The notes under the pieces: model-generated
The model's input: the letters and a program-made list of their open reading frames with translations, nothing else
Databases searched by the model: none
What the model was told of the DNA's origin: nothing
Origin: Nitrospira sp.
GTDB taxonomy: Bacteria; Nitrospirota; Nitrospiria; Nitrospirales; Nitrospiraceae
Assembly (NCBI GenBank): GCA_022843785.1
Contig: JALHMZ010000005.1
Coordinates: 62,001 to 126,000, forward strand
Direction: 5' to 3'
DNA: 64,000 nucleotides
Shown here: one piece after another, positions 9,386-18,308 of the stretch
How positions within the stretch are numbered: position 1 is the stretch's first letter
Layout: each line of letters opens with the position of its first letter
Made by a program: the position numbers and the translations under genes

Positions 9386-11674
9386 ATGACCACGCTGCTT
9401 GCTGACTTCTTTAGTACCCCCATCGCCGCCGGAGTTTCTGCGGTTGCGCTTTTACTGATCAGTTTGCTCATGAGATCAGACCGGAATCGCCGCTGGGTGC
9501 TCCTGCTCAGCCTCTTCCTCTATGCCCGGTATATGGTCTGGCGGGCCCTATACACATTGCCGACGGATGACATGGGTAGTATCGCGGTCGGCGGGATCGT
9601 CTACCTCGCGGAAGTCTACGGGTTCTGCCAGTATTGTTTTTTTGCCTTTCAATCCTCGTCGTTGACTGATCGCCACTCACCCCCGCTCACCGTCTACCCT
9701 ACGGTGGATGTCTTCGTCACGGTGGTGGACGAACCGCTGCCGTTGCTCCGGCAAACGCTGGTGGGATGCCTGTCGCAGGAATATCCGCGTGACCGGTTCA
9801 AGGTGTATGTCCTTGATGACGGCCATCGAGACGAAGCCAGGCAGCTGGCCGTATCGTTAGGATGCGGCTACCTATGCAGGCCGGACCGTCCACGCCATGC
9901 AAAAGCAGGGAATGTGAACCATGCCATCCGGATGACGAATGGCGCCCTCCTTGCCATGTTCGATGTGGACCATGTGCCGGCTCGAACATTCCTAAAAGAG
10001 ACCGTCGGATTTTTCGACGATCCGGACGTTGCGTTCGTTCAGACAGCCCATCATTTTTATAACCCGGACATTTTCCAACGACACTTGCGCGTCGGCGATC
10101 GCGTAAAGAACGAACAGGCCCTGTTCTTCCGAACTCTGCAGGCAGGACGCGACTCCCACAACAGTGCATTTTTTGCCGGTAGCGGAGGCCTGTTTCGGCG
10201 CGCACCGCTGGAAGAAATCGGCGGATTCCAGGCACAGACGATTACCGAAGACATCCACACCAGCATGGCCCTGCATGCCAAGGGGTATAAGTCCTGTTAC
10301 CTCAATCGAGTTCTCTCCGCCGGACTGATGCCGGAAACGTTTGCGGGATACCTGAAGCAACGAAAACGCTGGGCCGTAGGCTGTATTCAGATGCTGCGGC
10401 AGGACAATCCGCTCACGAAACCAGGCTTGACGCCAGCGCAACGACTGGATTACTTCGGCTCCATCTTTTATTTCCTTTTCGGCATCCCTCGCCTCATCTG
10501 CCTGGTGGCTCCTCTCTTCAGCCTTCTCTTTGGTACATCTCCGATCCACGCGGATACCGTTCAGCTCTTGCTCTATTTCTTTTCGTTCTACATCGCCTCG
10601 GCCCTGGTGATGCGTCCGATCAGCAGGGGTTCGCGCAATCCATTCTGGTCCGACATCTATGAGTGCGCCATGTGTTTCGCCTTAAGCGCCGAGATTCTCA
10701 AGGCCTTGGTCACTCCCTACAAGGAGCGTCCGTTCGAGGTCACCCCTAAAGGACAAATTATTAAAAAAAGCGCGTCCCCTGAACTCTCGCTGGTTTGGCC
10801 TCACCTGCTTACGCTCGGCCTGCTGGTTAGCGGGCTGGTCGTCGGCCTCCAGTCGCTTCAACAGGGAACAGGAGATGCCGGACTTCCGGTCAGTCTGCTG
10901 TGGGCTTGTCTCAATGTGTGTTTTCTGACGATTGCCATATTCGCAGCCAGAGAACAGACACATGGACGGCAGGCCTTCCGATTCAACCATACATTTTCAG
11001 GTGAGCTGTTGGCAGACGGCATCTCTTTCGAAGCACGCATCCTCAACATCAACGAACGGGGCGTCGCCTTGTCATTGACCCGACCGGTCTTTACCGCACA
11101 AGACACTGTGACCCTGCTGTTGCCCTCATCACAGGGTCTGTTGATGCGGCTGCCCGGCCGCATCGTCCGTCAGGGAACGGACGCATCAGGACATGTGAGT
11201 GCCGCCCTCCAGTTTGTTGATTTGGATGAACAAATGAAGCAGGCCCTCCTCGACAAAATTTTTGGCGATCCTGTTCCCTGGGAAATGAGCTACGAACTCA
11301 AACCCGGGATAGCCCACAGCCTGCGATCACTGCTCGATGCGCTTACGATCCCTTGGAGATCTTTCTCCTGGGATCGACGCCGAATGCTGAGGCTTCCCAT
11401 CGGCACGCCCTGCCGGCTGAACACCTCTGCACAGCCACTCACGGGCATACTGCAGGACATGTCCTTCACCGGCATCAGTGTCTCTTTTTCTTCACCTCCT
11501 CATGACTCGCTGGCCAACAGCTTCTTGGAACTGCCTTGGATTACTCTCAAAGTCAGTCCGGTCTCCATGGCGCACCAGCCCCAGAACACGTGTATCCGGT
11601 TCACGGTCGACCGTATCGAGCAGGGGGAACAGCAGTGGCGTGAACTGCACGATCGGCAATGGAAGCCCGCCTGA
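9386..11674 (+). CDS. BcsA-like cellulose synthase glycosyltransferase with PilZ domains (copy 1)
   Basis: Membrane family-2 glycosyltransferase (762 aa) that would polymerise a beta-glucan from a nucleotide sugar. N-terminal membrane helices come first, then the GT core with 'VLDDGHRDE', 'FDVDHVP' (metal/UDP binding), 'ITEDIHTS' (TED) and 'QRKRW' (QxxRW), followed by more membrane helices. The cytoplasmic tail has two PilZ-like segments: 'RQAFR...NINERG' near 530-560 (degenerate, Asn for Asp and Ser) and 'RRMLR...DMSFTG' near 665-700 (canonical RxxxR plus DxSxxG). PilZ domains bind c-di-GMP, so allosteric activation is likely. The ATG at 9386 aligns with the start of copy 2; a TTG at 9347 is a weaker alternative. 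A near-duplicate lies at 12635. Confidence 0.88.
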   Translation: MTTLLADFFSTPIAAGVSAVALLLISLLMRSDRNRRWVLLLSLFLYARYMVWRALYTLPTDDMGSIAVGGIVYLAEVYGFCQYCFFAFQSSSLTDRHSPPLTVYPTVDVFVTVVDEPLPLLRQTLVGCLSQEYPRDRFKVYVLDDGHRDEARQLAVSLGCGYLCRPDRPRHAKAGNVNHAIRMTNGALLAMFDVDHVPARTFLKETVGFFDDPDVAFVQTAHHFYNPDIFQRHLRVGDRVKNEQALFFRTLQAGRDSHNSAFFAGSGGLFRRAPLEEIGGFQAQTITEDIHTSMALHAKGYKSCYLNRVLSAGLMPETFAGYLKQRKRWAVGCIQMLRQDNPLTKPGLTPAQRLDYFGSIFYFLFGIPRLICLVAPLFSLLFGTSPIHADTVQLLLYFFSFYIASALVMRPISRGSRNPFWSDIYECAMCFALSAEILKALVTPYKERPFEVTPKGQIIKKSASPELSLVWPHLLTLGLLVSGLVVGLQSLQQGTGDAGLPVSLLWACLNVCFLTIAIFAAREQTHGRQAFRFNHTFSGELLADGISFEARILNINERGVALSLTRPVFTAQDTVTLLLPSSQGLLMRLPGRIVRQGTDASGHVSAALQFVDLDEQMKQALLDKIFGDPVPWEMSYELKPGIAHSLRSLLDALTIPWRSFSWDRRRMLRLPIGTPCRLNTSAQPLTGILQDMSFTGISVSFSSPPHDSLANSFLELPWITLKVSPVSMAHQPQNTCIRFTVDRIEQGEQQWRELHDRQWKPA
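9416..9547 (+). repeat. 132-bp identical repeat shared by the two BcsA-like genes (copy 1)
   Basis: Base-for-base identical to 12662-12793; compared directly. It encodes the N-terminal membrane segment. Identity falls to scattered differences immediately after, consistent with recent duplication or local gene conversion. Confidence 0.9.
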
Positions 11675-11828
11675 CTCAGGATTCGGCCTGCATTGCCGAA
11701 AATCGAAGGCCTTCCCTTCTAAGAAACCATCCTGCTTCGCCCACTCGTCTTGCGCCGTCAGGGAATCGATCGCATCCCGGCTTAAGTATTCCCCCGATCA
11801 TCCGATATGGTTATCGAGGAGCCGCAGC

Positions 11829-12443
11829 ATGTCTATCATTCTGGCGGTCAACGGAGTTGTCGAGACGTATCCGGTCAAGCCGGCAGCCCAACGGCATCTG
11901 CAGGTCGAAGCCGTTGCGGCTCAAGGAAATCATGATCACCGCTCATCGTCGTCGGACCGATCGAATCTGGCCGCACACAACGCGTATCAACAACAAGTCA
12001 ATCAGGACCAGCACGCGAAGCCGGCCGTTTTCGCTCGCGATCTGATGACGTCGCCGGTCCTGACTCTCTCCTCGGACAGCACCGTGAGCGATGCCTGGAC
12101 CATCATGACGCACAAAGGGTTCCGCCACATTCCAATCACCTCGATGCACGGCACTCTCGTGGGAATGGTGTCCGATCGCGATCTTCTGCGACATGTGCCT
12201 GGTCTGAGCACCGGCACAGCCCCTGTCCAAGCCGCTCAATATCGATTGGCCGAGATCATGGTCACACGGGTCATATCCGCGACTCCTGGGACGGATATCC
12301 GTGAAATCGCCCGCACCATGCTGAGTGAGCGAATCCATGCGGTGCCTATTCTCGATGGGACCCGCCATCTTGTCGGTATTTTGTCTGCGCGCGATCTCTT
12401 ACGCGGCATCGCCAACCACGGACCTCTCGAACTTTGGACTTGA
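11829..12443 (+). CDS. CBS-domain pair protein
   Basis: A 204-residue protein with a roughly 65-residue N-terminal extension rich in His, Ser, Gln and Asn, followed by two CBS motifs: 'ARDLMTSPVLTLSSDSTVSDAW' to 'GMVSDRDLL' (about 68-120) and 'AEIMVTRVISATPGTDI' to 'GILSARDLL' (about 140-195). Tandem CBS pairs bind adenine nucleotides and act as regulatory modules. The ATG at 11829 follows a GAGGAG at good spacing. It lies between the two BcsA-like synthases, so it may sense energy charge for exopolysaccharide production; that link is inference from position only. Confidence 0.88.
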   Translation: MSIILAVNGVVETYPVKPAAQRHLQVEAVAAQGNHDHRSSSSDRSNLAAHNAYQQQVNQDQHAKPAVFARDLMTSPVLTLSSDSTVSDAWTIMTHKGFRHIPITSMHGTLVGMVSDRDLLRHVPGLSTGTAPVQAAQYRLAEIMVTRVISATPGTDIREIARTMLSERIHAVPILDGTRHLVGILSARDLLRGIANHGPLELWT

Positions 12444-12634
12444 CGCCCCTCGCGACATTGCGCTCCAATCTACCTCTCTAAGGAAATCGTACGTCTATCC
12501 AATGAGTTGGCTCGCCCCCCCCCAAAGGCAGGGCTCCATCCGTAGGATAGACCTGTCGATGATCCTGTAATAAGGTGATGTCCGTTGGGAAGACGTGTGT
12601 CCCTGATTTCTTTTCATGACGATCGTGACGTTAC

Positions 12635-14956
12635 ATGACACTGGTCAACGAGCTTTTTAGCACCCCCATCGCCGCCGGAGTTTCTGCGGTTGCGCTTTTA
12701 CTGATCAGTTTGCTCATGAGATCAGACCGGAATCGCCGCTGGGTGCTCCTGCTCAGCCTCTTCCTCTATGCCCGGTATATGGTCTGGCGGGCCTTATACA
12801 CATTGCCGACGGATGACATCAGTAGTATCGCGGTCGGCGGGATCGTCTACCTTGCAGAACTGTACGGGCTCTGCCAGTTTTGTTTTTTTGCCTTTCAATC
12901 CTCGTCGTTGACTGATCGCCAATCACCCCCGCTCACCGTCTACCCTGCGGTGGATGTCTTCGTCACGGTGGTGGACGAACCGCTGCCGTTGCTCCGGCAA
13001 ACACTGGTGGGATGCCTGTCACAGGAGTATCCACGTGACCGGTTCAAGGTATACGTCCTCGATGACGGCCATCGAGACGAAGCCAAACAGCTGGCGGCGG
13101 CGTTAGGGTGCGGCTACTTGCGACGTCCGGACCGCCCACGCCATGCGAAGGCTGGGAACTTAAACCATGCGCTCCGGATGACAGACGGTGCCCTCGTAGC
13201 TGTATTCGATGTGGACCATATCCCGGCCCGAACATTCCTGAAAGAGACCATCGGATTTTTCGACGACCCGGACGTCGCGTTCGTTCAGACGCCCCATCAT
13301 TTCTATAACCCGGATGTTTTCCAACGAAACCTCCGGGTCGGCAACCATGTGAAGAACGAGCAGGCCCTGTTTTTCCGAACATTGCAGGCAGGACGCGATT
13401 CTCACAACAGTGCATTTTTTGCCGGCAGCGGGGGGCTGTTTCGACGCGGGCCGTTGAAGGAGATCGGTGGATTCCAGACACAGACCATCACCGAAGACAT
13501 CCACACCAGCATGGCCCTGCATGCCAAGGGATACAAGTCTTGTTACCTCAATAAAGTCCTTTCTGCCGGACTGATGCCCGAAACGTTCGAGGGATACCTG
13601 AAGCAGCGGAAACGCTGGGCCATGGGATGTATCCAGGTCCTGTTGCGAGATAATCCGCTCACCAAACCGGGGTTGACGCTGGCTCAGCGGATCGATTATT
13701 TCGGTTCCATTTTCTACTTCTTTTTTGGCATCCCCCGTCTCATCTGTCTGGTCGCGCCTCTCTTCAGCCTTCTCTTTCGTACGTCTCCGATCCACGCGGA
13801 TACCGTTCAACTCCTGCTCTATTTCTTTTCGTTCTACATCGCCTCGGCAATGGTCATGCGCCCCATCAGCCGCGGCTCTCGCAATCCGTTCTGGTCTGAC
13901 ATTTATGAGATCGCGATGTGCTTTGCCTTGAGCGCGGAGGCCCTCAAAGGCCTTTCCGCACCGCGCAGGGAGCGTCCGTTCGAGGTCACCCCCAAAGGAC
14001 AGCGCGTCAAGAAAAATGTCTCGACGGAGCTCTCACTGGCTTGGCCTCACCTGCTCACGTTCGGTCTCCTGATCGGAGGGCTGGTCTTCGGATTCCAACG
14101 CCTGCAACAAGATCCCAGCGAGCCCGGTCTTTCAATCAGCCTCTTTTGGGGAACTGTCAATCTGCTGTTTTTGACCATCGCCATGCTCGTTGCCAACGAG
14201 CAAACGCAAGGGCGACAGGCATTCCGGCTCAATCGCGACTTCGCAAGCGAGTTGTATGTGGACGGAACGTCTGTGCCCGCACGTATCGTCAATATCAACC
14301 AACACGGTGCCGGGTTGTCTTTAGAGCAACCGGTCTTTACAGCCCAGGACTTTGTCACGCTGCTCTTGACATCACCCGGCGGCAACATCGTGCGAGTGAC
14401 CGGCAAGATCGTCCGGCAGGAACGGCTGCCTTCCGGCAGAATCGCGGCTGGCCTTCAATTCACAGATCTGGATGATGCGACGAAACATGTGCTGGTTGAT
14501 AAGATTTTTGGCGATCCGACGCCCTGGGAGGAGAGCTATCAGTTGAGGCCGGGAATCTCAAGCAGCCTGCGATCATTGTTCAATGCGCTCACCGTTCCCT
14601 GGAGGTCCTTCTCATGGGACCGACGCCGATCGTTGCGTCTCCGCAGCGGGGTCCCATGTCAGTTAAACACCTCCGCGCGTTTGCTCACAGGCACGTTACG
14701 CGACCTGTCCTTCACCGGCCTCAGCGTCTCGTTCCCCTCGAGACTGAAAGGGTCGCTCGACGGCGGCCTCTTGGAACTGCCACTGGTCACACTCAGGGTC
14801 AGCCCAATCTCGATAGCCCACAGACGCAGAAAAACTTCTGTGCGGTTTAAGGTAGACAGTATCGTGCAGGGCGAGGAAGAATGGCGCAAACTACACGACC
14901 GACAATGGCGGCAGTCACGACCGCACGCACACGAGAAGGTCAGCGTAGACTCATGA
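12635..14956 (+). CDS. BcsA-like cellulose synthase glycosyltransferase with PilZ domains (copy 2)
   Basis: A 773-residue paralogue of the gene at 9386 with the same order: N-terminal membrane helices, GT-2 core ('VLDDGHRDE', 'FDVDHIP', 'ITEDIHTS', 'QRKRW'), further helices, a degenerate PilZ-like segment ('RQAFR...NINQHG') and a second PilZ with 'RRSLR...DLSFTG'. The N-terminal half is almost identical to copy 1 and the C-terminal third is clearly diverged. The tail is about ten residues longer and His/Ser/Arg-rich. A BcsS-like outer-membrane protein follows. No BcsB, BcsC or BcsZ gene is within the window, so the secretion partner must be elsewhere or of another type. Confidence 0.88.
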   Translation: MTLVNELFSTPIAAGVSAVALLLISLLMRSDRNRRWVLLLSLFLYARYMVWRALYTLPTDDISSIAVGGIVYLAELYGLCQFCFFAFQSSSLTDRQSPPLTVYPAVDVFVTVVDEPLPLLRQTLVGCLSQEYPRDRFKVYVLDDGHRDEAKQLAAALGCGYLRRPDRPRHAKAGNLNHALRMTDGALVAVFDVDHIPARTFLKETIGFFDDPDVAFVQTPHHFYNPDVFQRNLRVGNHVKNEQALFFRTLQAGRDSHNSAFFAGSGGLFRRGPLKEIGGFQTQTITEDIHTSMALHAKGYKSCYLNKVLSAGLMPETFEGYLKQRKRWAMGCIQVLLRDNPLTKPGLTLAQRIDYFGSIFYFFFGIPRLICLVAPLFSLLFRTSPIHADTVQLLLYFFSFYIASAMVMRPISRGSRNPFWSDIYEIAMCFALSAEALKGLSAPRRERPFEVTPKGQRVKKNVSTELSLAWPHLLTFGLLIGGLVFGFQRLQQDPSEPGLSISLFWGTVNLLFLTIAMLVANEQTQGRQAFRLNRDFASELYVDGTSVPARIVNINQHGAGLSLEQPVFTAQDFVTLLLTSPGGNIVRVTGKIVRQERLPSGRIAAGLQFTDLDDATKHVLVDKIFGDPTPWEESYQLRPGISSSLRSLFNALTVPWRSFSWDRRRSLRLRSGVPCQLNTSARLLTGTLRDLSFTGLSVSFPSRLKGSLDGGLLELPLVTLRVSPISIAHRRRKTSVRFKVDSIVQGEEEWRKLHDRQWRQSRPHAHEKVSVDS
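12662..12793 (+). repeat. 132-bp identical repeat shared by the two BcsA-like genes (copy 2)
   Basis: Identical to 9416-9547; see copy 1. Confidence 0.9.
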
Positions 14957-15039
14957 GTAGACCTCGTGATTGATTCCCGGTGCAATACCCGGTTGGATCA
15001 TGAGACAGCAAGGAGCCGACGTCGACGAGGTCCTTGTCG

Positions 15040-15118
15040 ACATGCGATGTGCCGATCAGCTATTGGACGACCCGGACACTTGGGGGACATCATCTGGGTT
15101 CGATTTCACATCGCATGT
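15040..15118 (+). repeat. 12-bp inverted repeat in the BcsS-like gene leader
   Basis: ACATGCGATGTG at 15040-15051 is the exact complement of CACATCGCATGT at 15107-15118, with 55 bases between. The second arm ends about 20 bases before the ATG at 15139, next to the ribosome-binding site. It could form a leader stem or be a pair of operator half-sites; each arm is itself nearly palindromic. The function is not known. Confidence 0.5.
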
Positions 15119-15138
15119 GTTCAAGAAGGGGAAAGCCG

Positions 15139-15840
15139 ATGACGCGATTCACATTAGTCCTACTGACAACAATGATCCTGGCGGTCATGCCCTTGCCCGC
15201 GAAGGCAGGAGATCTGTTCACCGGGTTTCAAATCGACAACAAAAGCCAATACTTCGGATACATGGGCATCCGGACACCAGTCTTACAGATGAGGGGAGGA
15301 ACGAATCTCTTCGTGCAGGCCATGACCGCCGGACTCGGGTATAGCTCTGTGAGTAATGGGAGAACCCTGGATACCAATGTGCAGTTTATCGTCCCGTCTT
15401 TCGGTATCTCTCAGACATTCGGCCGCGTGACCGTCTCGGCATTGGCTGGTCCGCAACTCCGGCGTATCGAGGAAGAGCGGTTGAACTCACCCTCCTCAAC
15501 AGACCATCAAGTCGGAGCGTTCGCACAAATCGAAGCGATGTATTGGCACGAAAAGGGCAGCCTTCACGCCATCGGCTCCTATGCCGATCTCGATAACTAT
15601 TTCTGGGGCCGGCTGCGGGGAAAACTGCTTGCCCGCCAAGTCACCAGCGGCTGTTGCAGCACGTATGTCGGATGGGAGGTTGCCGGTATGGGCAACGGAG
15701 ATTTTCGTGCGGTACAGACCGGACCGTTGATCGAAGTGCCGATCGGGAAATTCCACGTGCTCGCCAAAAGCGGCTATCAACACAGCACCTCGTTCCATAG
15801 CGGGGTCTATGGGGGTATTGAAGTTTACCTCCCCTTCTAA
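15139..15840 (+). CDS. BcsS-like outer-membrane beta-barrel protein
   Basis: A 233-residue exported protein. The signal peptide is about residues 1-24 ('FTLVLLTTMILAVMPLPAKAG'). The mature protein has alternating hydrophobic/aromatic strands with turns ('LFVQAMTAGLGYSS', 'VTVSALAGPQL', 'HVLAKSGYQHS') and ends in an aromatic 'GGIEVYLPF', as outer-membrane barrels often do. The layout resembles the cellulose biosynthesis protein BcsS family. The ATG at 15139 has a GAAGGGG ribosome site. It follows the second BcsA-like gene, supporting a role in polysaccharide export or anchoring. Family assignment is tentative; a generic small barrel is the alternative. Confidence 0.6.
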   Translation: MTRFTLVLLTTMILAVMPLPAKAGDLFTGFQIDNKSQYFGYMGIRTPVLQMRGGTNLFVQAMTAGLGYSSVSNGRTLDTNVQFIVPSFGISQTFGRVTVSALAGPQLRRIEEERLNSPSSTDHQVGAFAQIEAMYWHEKGSLHAIGSYADLDNYFWGRLRGKLLARQVTSGCCSTYVGWEVAGMGNGDFRAVQTGPLIEVPIGKFHVLAKSGYQHSTSFHSGVYGGIEVYLPF

Positions 15841-16074
15841 CAGGATGCTGAAAAAGTCTCCCGGCGGCGTTTTCGCATCGCTCTGAGGCTCAACGTGTGG
15901 AACCTGTGGAGGCAAGGAACTTATCCGCTCGCATGTGATCAAAGCGAGCGGTTCAAGCGAAGCTTGGTATGTACCTCCTCGCCTCTTCGTTCACTGCGGC
16001 CTTGCCTGTGGAACGGTGCGTCTTGGCGCACTGGGGTGGGCGGGTGAAACTGGACAGCCATTTTGAGCATCCTG
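15841..16074 (+). repeat. MITE/REP-like inverted-repeat element, long variant (copy 1)
   Basis: Begins CAGGATGCTGAAAAAGTC at the base after the BcsS-like stop codon and ends TTTTGAGCATCCTG. The left 56 bases match the reverse complement of the right arm of the 18309-18430 element, and the segment around 15985-16015 ('CTGCGGCCTTGC') matches that element's left arm. About 110 unrelated bases lie between. It carries no coding potential. It fills most of the gap between the BcsS-like gene and the MEKHLA gene. Confidence 0.7.
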
Positions 16075-16155
16075 GATAACGCTTGATATCGCCTCAACCT
16101 TCGATGCCTATGATGACCACAGTGGTTAAAACGAGTTTTTCCACAACCTTCTAAC

Positions 16156-16626
16156 TCACGACACCCTCGACCAGCGTGAAAACGTCGCGGCCTGACCGAG
16201 GGATCGGCCCTGCGCGTCCATAACAGTCCATACCACGGCATCCTCGACAAGAAATCGCCGCCCCGTCGCTGAAATGCGCATGCCTCGATAGCGGTCATAA
16301 GACCCCCGCTCTTTTACTTGTTGAAGCATGCGCGCACGCTCAGCTCGGTTTATCGGTTCGGCGGTGTGATGCGACGGCGTGCGGGTCAGCCGGTCCCACG
16401 TCATCTCCCACAGATCGAGCGCCGCCTGATTCCCGTAATTCAGAATCGGGTCCGGCTCCGCCCCATGCGATACGACAATGAACGGCGCGGCAAAGAGCGC
16501 CTCCGCTTGATCTTCAATCGAGCCGGACCGGACGAGCAAGTCTCGGCCGATCCAATGGGCATAACTGTCGAGCAACTGCTTCGACCAGGCAATGACTGAT
16601 GGGAGCGCCCATATAAGAGGAGTCAT
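16156..16626 (-). CDS. MEKHLA-domain protein
   Basis: A protein of about 156 residues that is almost entirely a MEKHLA domain, a PAS-related sensory fold. Visible hallmarks are 'FIVVSHGAEPDPILNYGNQAALDLWEM', 'TAEP', 'YRGMRISATGRRF' and 'VWTVMDAQGRSLGQAATFS'. The domain was first described at the C terminus of plant HD-ZIP III proteins and also occurs as stand-alone bacterial proteins of unknown role. The ATG at 16626 is chosen; the frame is open further upstream to 16785 but that part does not look like the domain. It is divergent from leuC. Confidence 0.8.
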   Translation of the reverse strand: MTPLIWALPSVIAWSKQLLDSYAHWIGRDLLVRSGSIEDQAEALFAAPFIVVSHGAEPDPILNYGNQAALDLWEMTWDRLTRTPSHHTAEPINRAERARMLQQVKERGSYDRYRGMRISATGRRFLVEDAVVWTVMDAQGRSLGQAATFSRWSRVS

Positions 16627-16720
16627 GCGCTGCAATGTCGGATCAATGCCTGGCGCGACGACGCCGGACGATCTTTCTGCTAACACGGACAGAAGAACGA
16701 CGCAAGGGGCAGCCGGTCCC

Positions 16721-16749
16721 TGGCATGCAACCAACCGCCTATGTATAAT
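16721..16749 (+). promoter_or_regulatory. Candidate promoter of leuC
   Basis: A perfect TATAAT at 16744-16749, 45 bases before the leuC ATG. The -35 position (TGGCAT, 17-base spacer) is poor, so activation or another -35 arrangement is possible. Confidence 0.4.
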
Positions 16750-16794
16750 AGGGCGCAATTTGCATTCGGCGAATACACCCAACAAGGATTCGTT

Positions 16795-18198
16795 ATGGCA
16801 GGCTCAACCTTACTCGACAAAATCTGGGAATCCCATGTCGTTCGCTCAGAGCCGGACGGGACCACACTGCTGTATATCGATCGGCAGCTCGTCCATGAAG
16901 TGACCTCTCCTCAAGCATTTGAAGGATTGAAGCTTGCCGGGCGCCGGCCGCGGCGAACCGCGGCTACCCTTGCGGTGCCCGATCACAATGTCCCGACCAC
17001 CGACAGGAAACTCGCGATTGCGGACCCGATCAGCGCCAAACAGATCCAAACCTTGGAAGATAATTGCCGAGATTTTGGGATCACGTTGTACGGCATGAAC
17101 GATATCCGGCAAGGCGTCGTCCACGTCATCGGGCCCGAGCAAGGATTCACACTGCCGGGTACGACGATCGTCTGCGGAGACTCTCACACATCGACCCACG
17201 GGGCGTTCGGGGCACTGGCGTTCGGCATCGGAACCAGCGAAGTCGAACATGTGCTGGCAACCCAATGCTTGATTCAAAAGCGGCCGAAGACGATGGAAAT
17301 CCGTGTCGACGGCGTGCTGTCGGATCGCTGCTCGGCCAAAGACATCATCCTCGCCATCATCGGCAAGATCGGCACAGCCGGGGGAACCGGGTACGTGATC
17401 GAATACACCGGATCGGCCATTCGCGCCCTGAGCATGGAAGGACGGATGACGCTCTGCAATATGTCGATTGAAGGCGGTGCCCGAGCCGGCATGGTAGCGC
17501 CGGATGAAAAAACGATTGCCTATATCAAGGGGCGTCCGCTCGCGCCAAAAGGCGACCTCTTCGAACAAGCCGTGAAAGCCTGGCACGATCTCAAGACTGA
17601 TGCGGAGGCCCGGTATGACGTGACGGTCACCTTGCGGGCTGAGGATATCGCACCTCAAGTCAGCTGGGGAACCAACCCCGGCATGGTGGTCGGCGTGGAT
17701 CAGACCGTGCCGGACCCCAAAACAATCTCCGACGAGAACACGAAACATGCGACGGAACGGGCACTGGAATACATGGGCCTCACTCCCAACATGCCGATCA
17801 CCGGCATCATGATCGACAAAGTGTTCATCGGCTCCTGCACCAACTCCAGAATCGAGGACCTCCGTCTCGCCGCAAGCCTCGCGAAGGGTAAGCAGGTGGC
17901 GAAAACGGTCCATGCGATGGTGGTTCCAGGATCGGGGCTCGTCAAGCAGCAAGCGGAGGCGGAAGGACTGGATCGTGTGTTCCGCGAGGCCGGATTTGAA
18001 TGGCGCGAAGCAGGCTGCAGCATGTGCCTGGCCATGAATGCCGACGTCCTCCAGCCAGGCGAACGATGTGCGTCCACCAGCAATCGAAATTTTGAGGGCC
18101 GCCAGGGGGCAGGAGGCAGAACACATCTGGTGTCGCCGGCTATGGCGGTCGCCGCTGCGATCGAAGGGCACTTTGTGGATATCAGGAACTGGCCATGA
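16795..18198 (+). CDS. leuC: 3-isopropylmalate dehydratase large subunit
   Basis: Catalytic [4Fe-4S] subunit of isopropylmalate isomerase in leucine biosynthesis (467 aa). Family motifs are clear: '[28 protein letters not shown]', 'VPDHNVPT', '[25 protein letters not shown]', and the cluster cysteines in '[11 protein letters not shown]' and 'CSMCLAMN'. The ATG at 16795 has an AAGGA site 8 bases upstream; an earlier in-frame ATG at 16741 overlaps the probable -10 box. leuD follows after 246 bases that contain a repeat element. Confidence 0.97.
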   Translation: MAGSTLLDKIWESHVVRSEPDGTTLLYIDRQLVHEVTSPQAFEGLKLAGRRPRRTAATLAVPDHNVPTTDRKLAIADPISAKQIQTLEDNCRDFGITLYGMNDIRQGVVHVIGPEQGFTLPGTTIVCGDSHTSTHGAFGALAFGIGTSEVEHVLATQCLIQKRPKTMEIRVDGVLSDRCSAKDIILAIIGKIGTAGGTGYVIEYTGSAIRALSMEGRMTLCNMSIEGGARAGMVAPDEKTIAYIKGRPLAPKGDLFEQAVKAWHDLKTDAEARYDVTVTLRAEDIAPQVSWGTNPGMVVGVDQTVPDPKTISDENTKHATERALEYMGLTPNMPITGIMIDKVFIGSCTNSRIEDLRLAASLAKGKQVAKTVHAMVVPGSGLVKQQAEAEGLDRVFREAGFEWREAGCSMCLAMNADVLQPGERCASTSNRNFEGRQGAGGRTHLVSPAMAVAAAIEGHFVDIRNWP

Positions 18199-18308
18199 GC
18201 CGCGTCGCCTTACGCCTCACGTTTCACGCCTAACAGGGTGCAGGAAAACTCGAATACAGATAAAACATCGTTGGCATATTACAGATGACGCTAAAGACCA
18301 AATTGAAT

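Noticed and set aside
11478..12443. CBS protein start far upstream at 11478
   Set aside because: The extension overlaps the BcsA-like gene; the ATG at 11829 has a proper GAGGAG site and precedes the CBS domains.
14957..15138. c-di-GMP riboswitch before the BcsS-like gene
   Set aside because: The leader has an inverted repeat, but I see no conserved GEMM core or tetraloop-receptor pattern; it is reported only as a repeat.
16846..18171. A 441-codon minus-strand frame over leuC
   Set aside because: Antisense shadow of a strongly conserved gene; no protein motif, His/Arg/Asp-biased composition.
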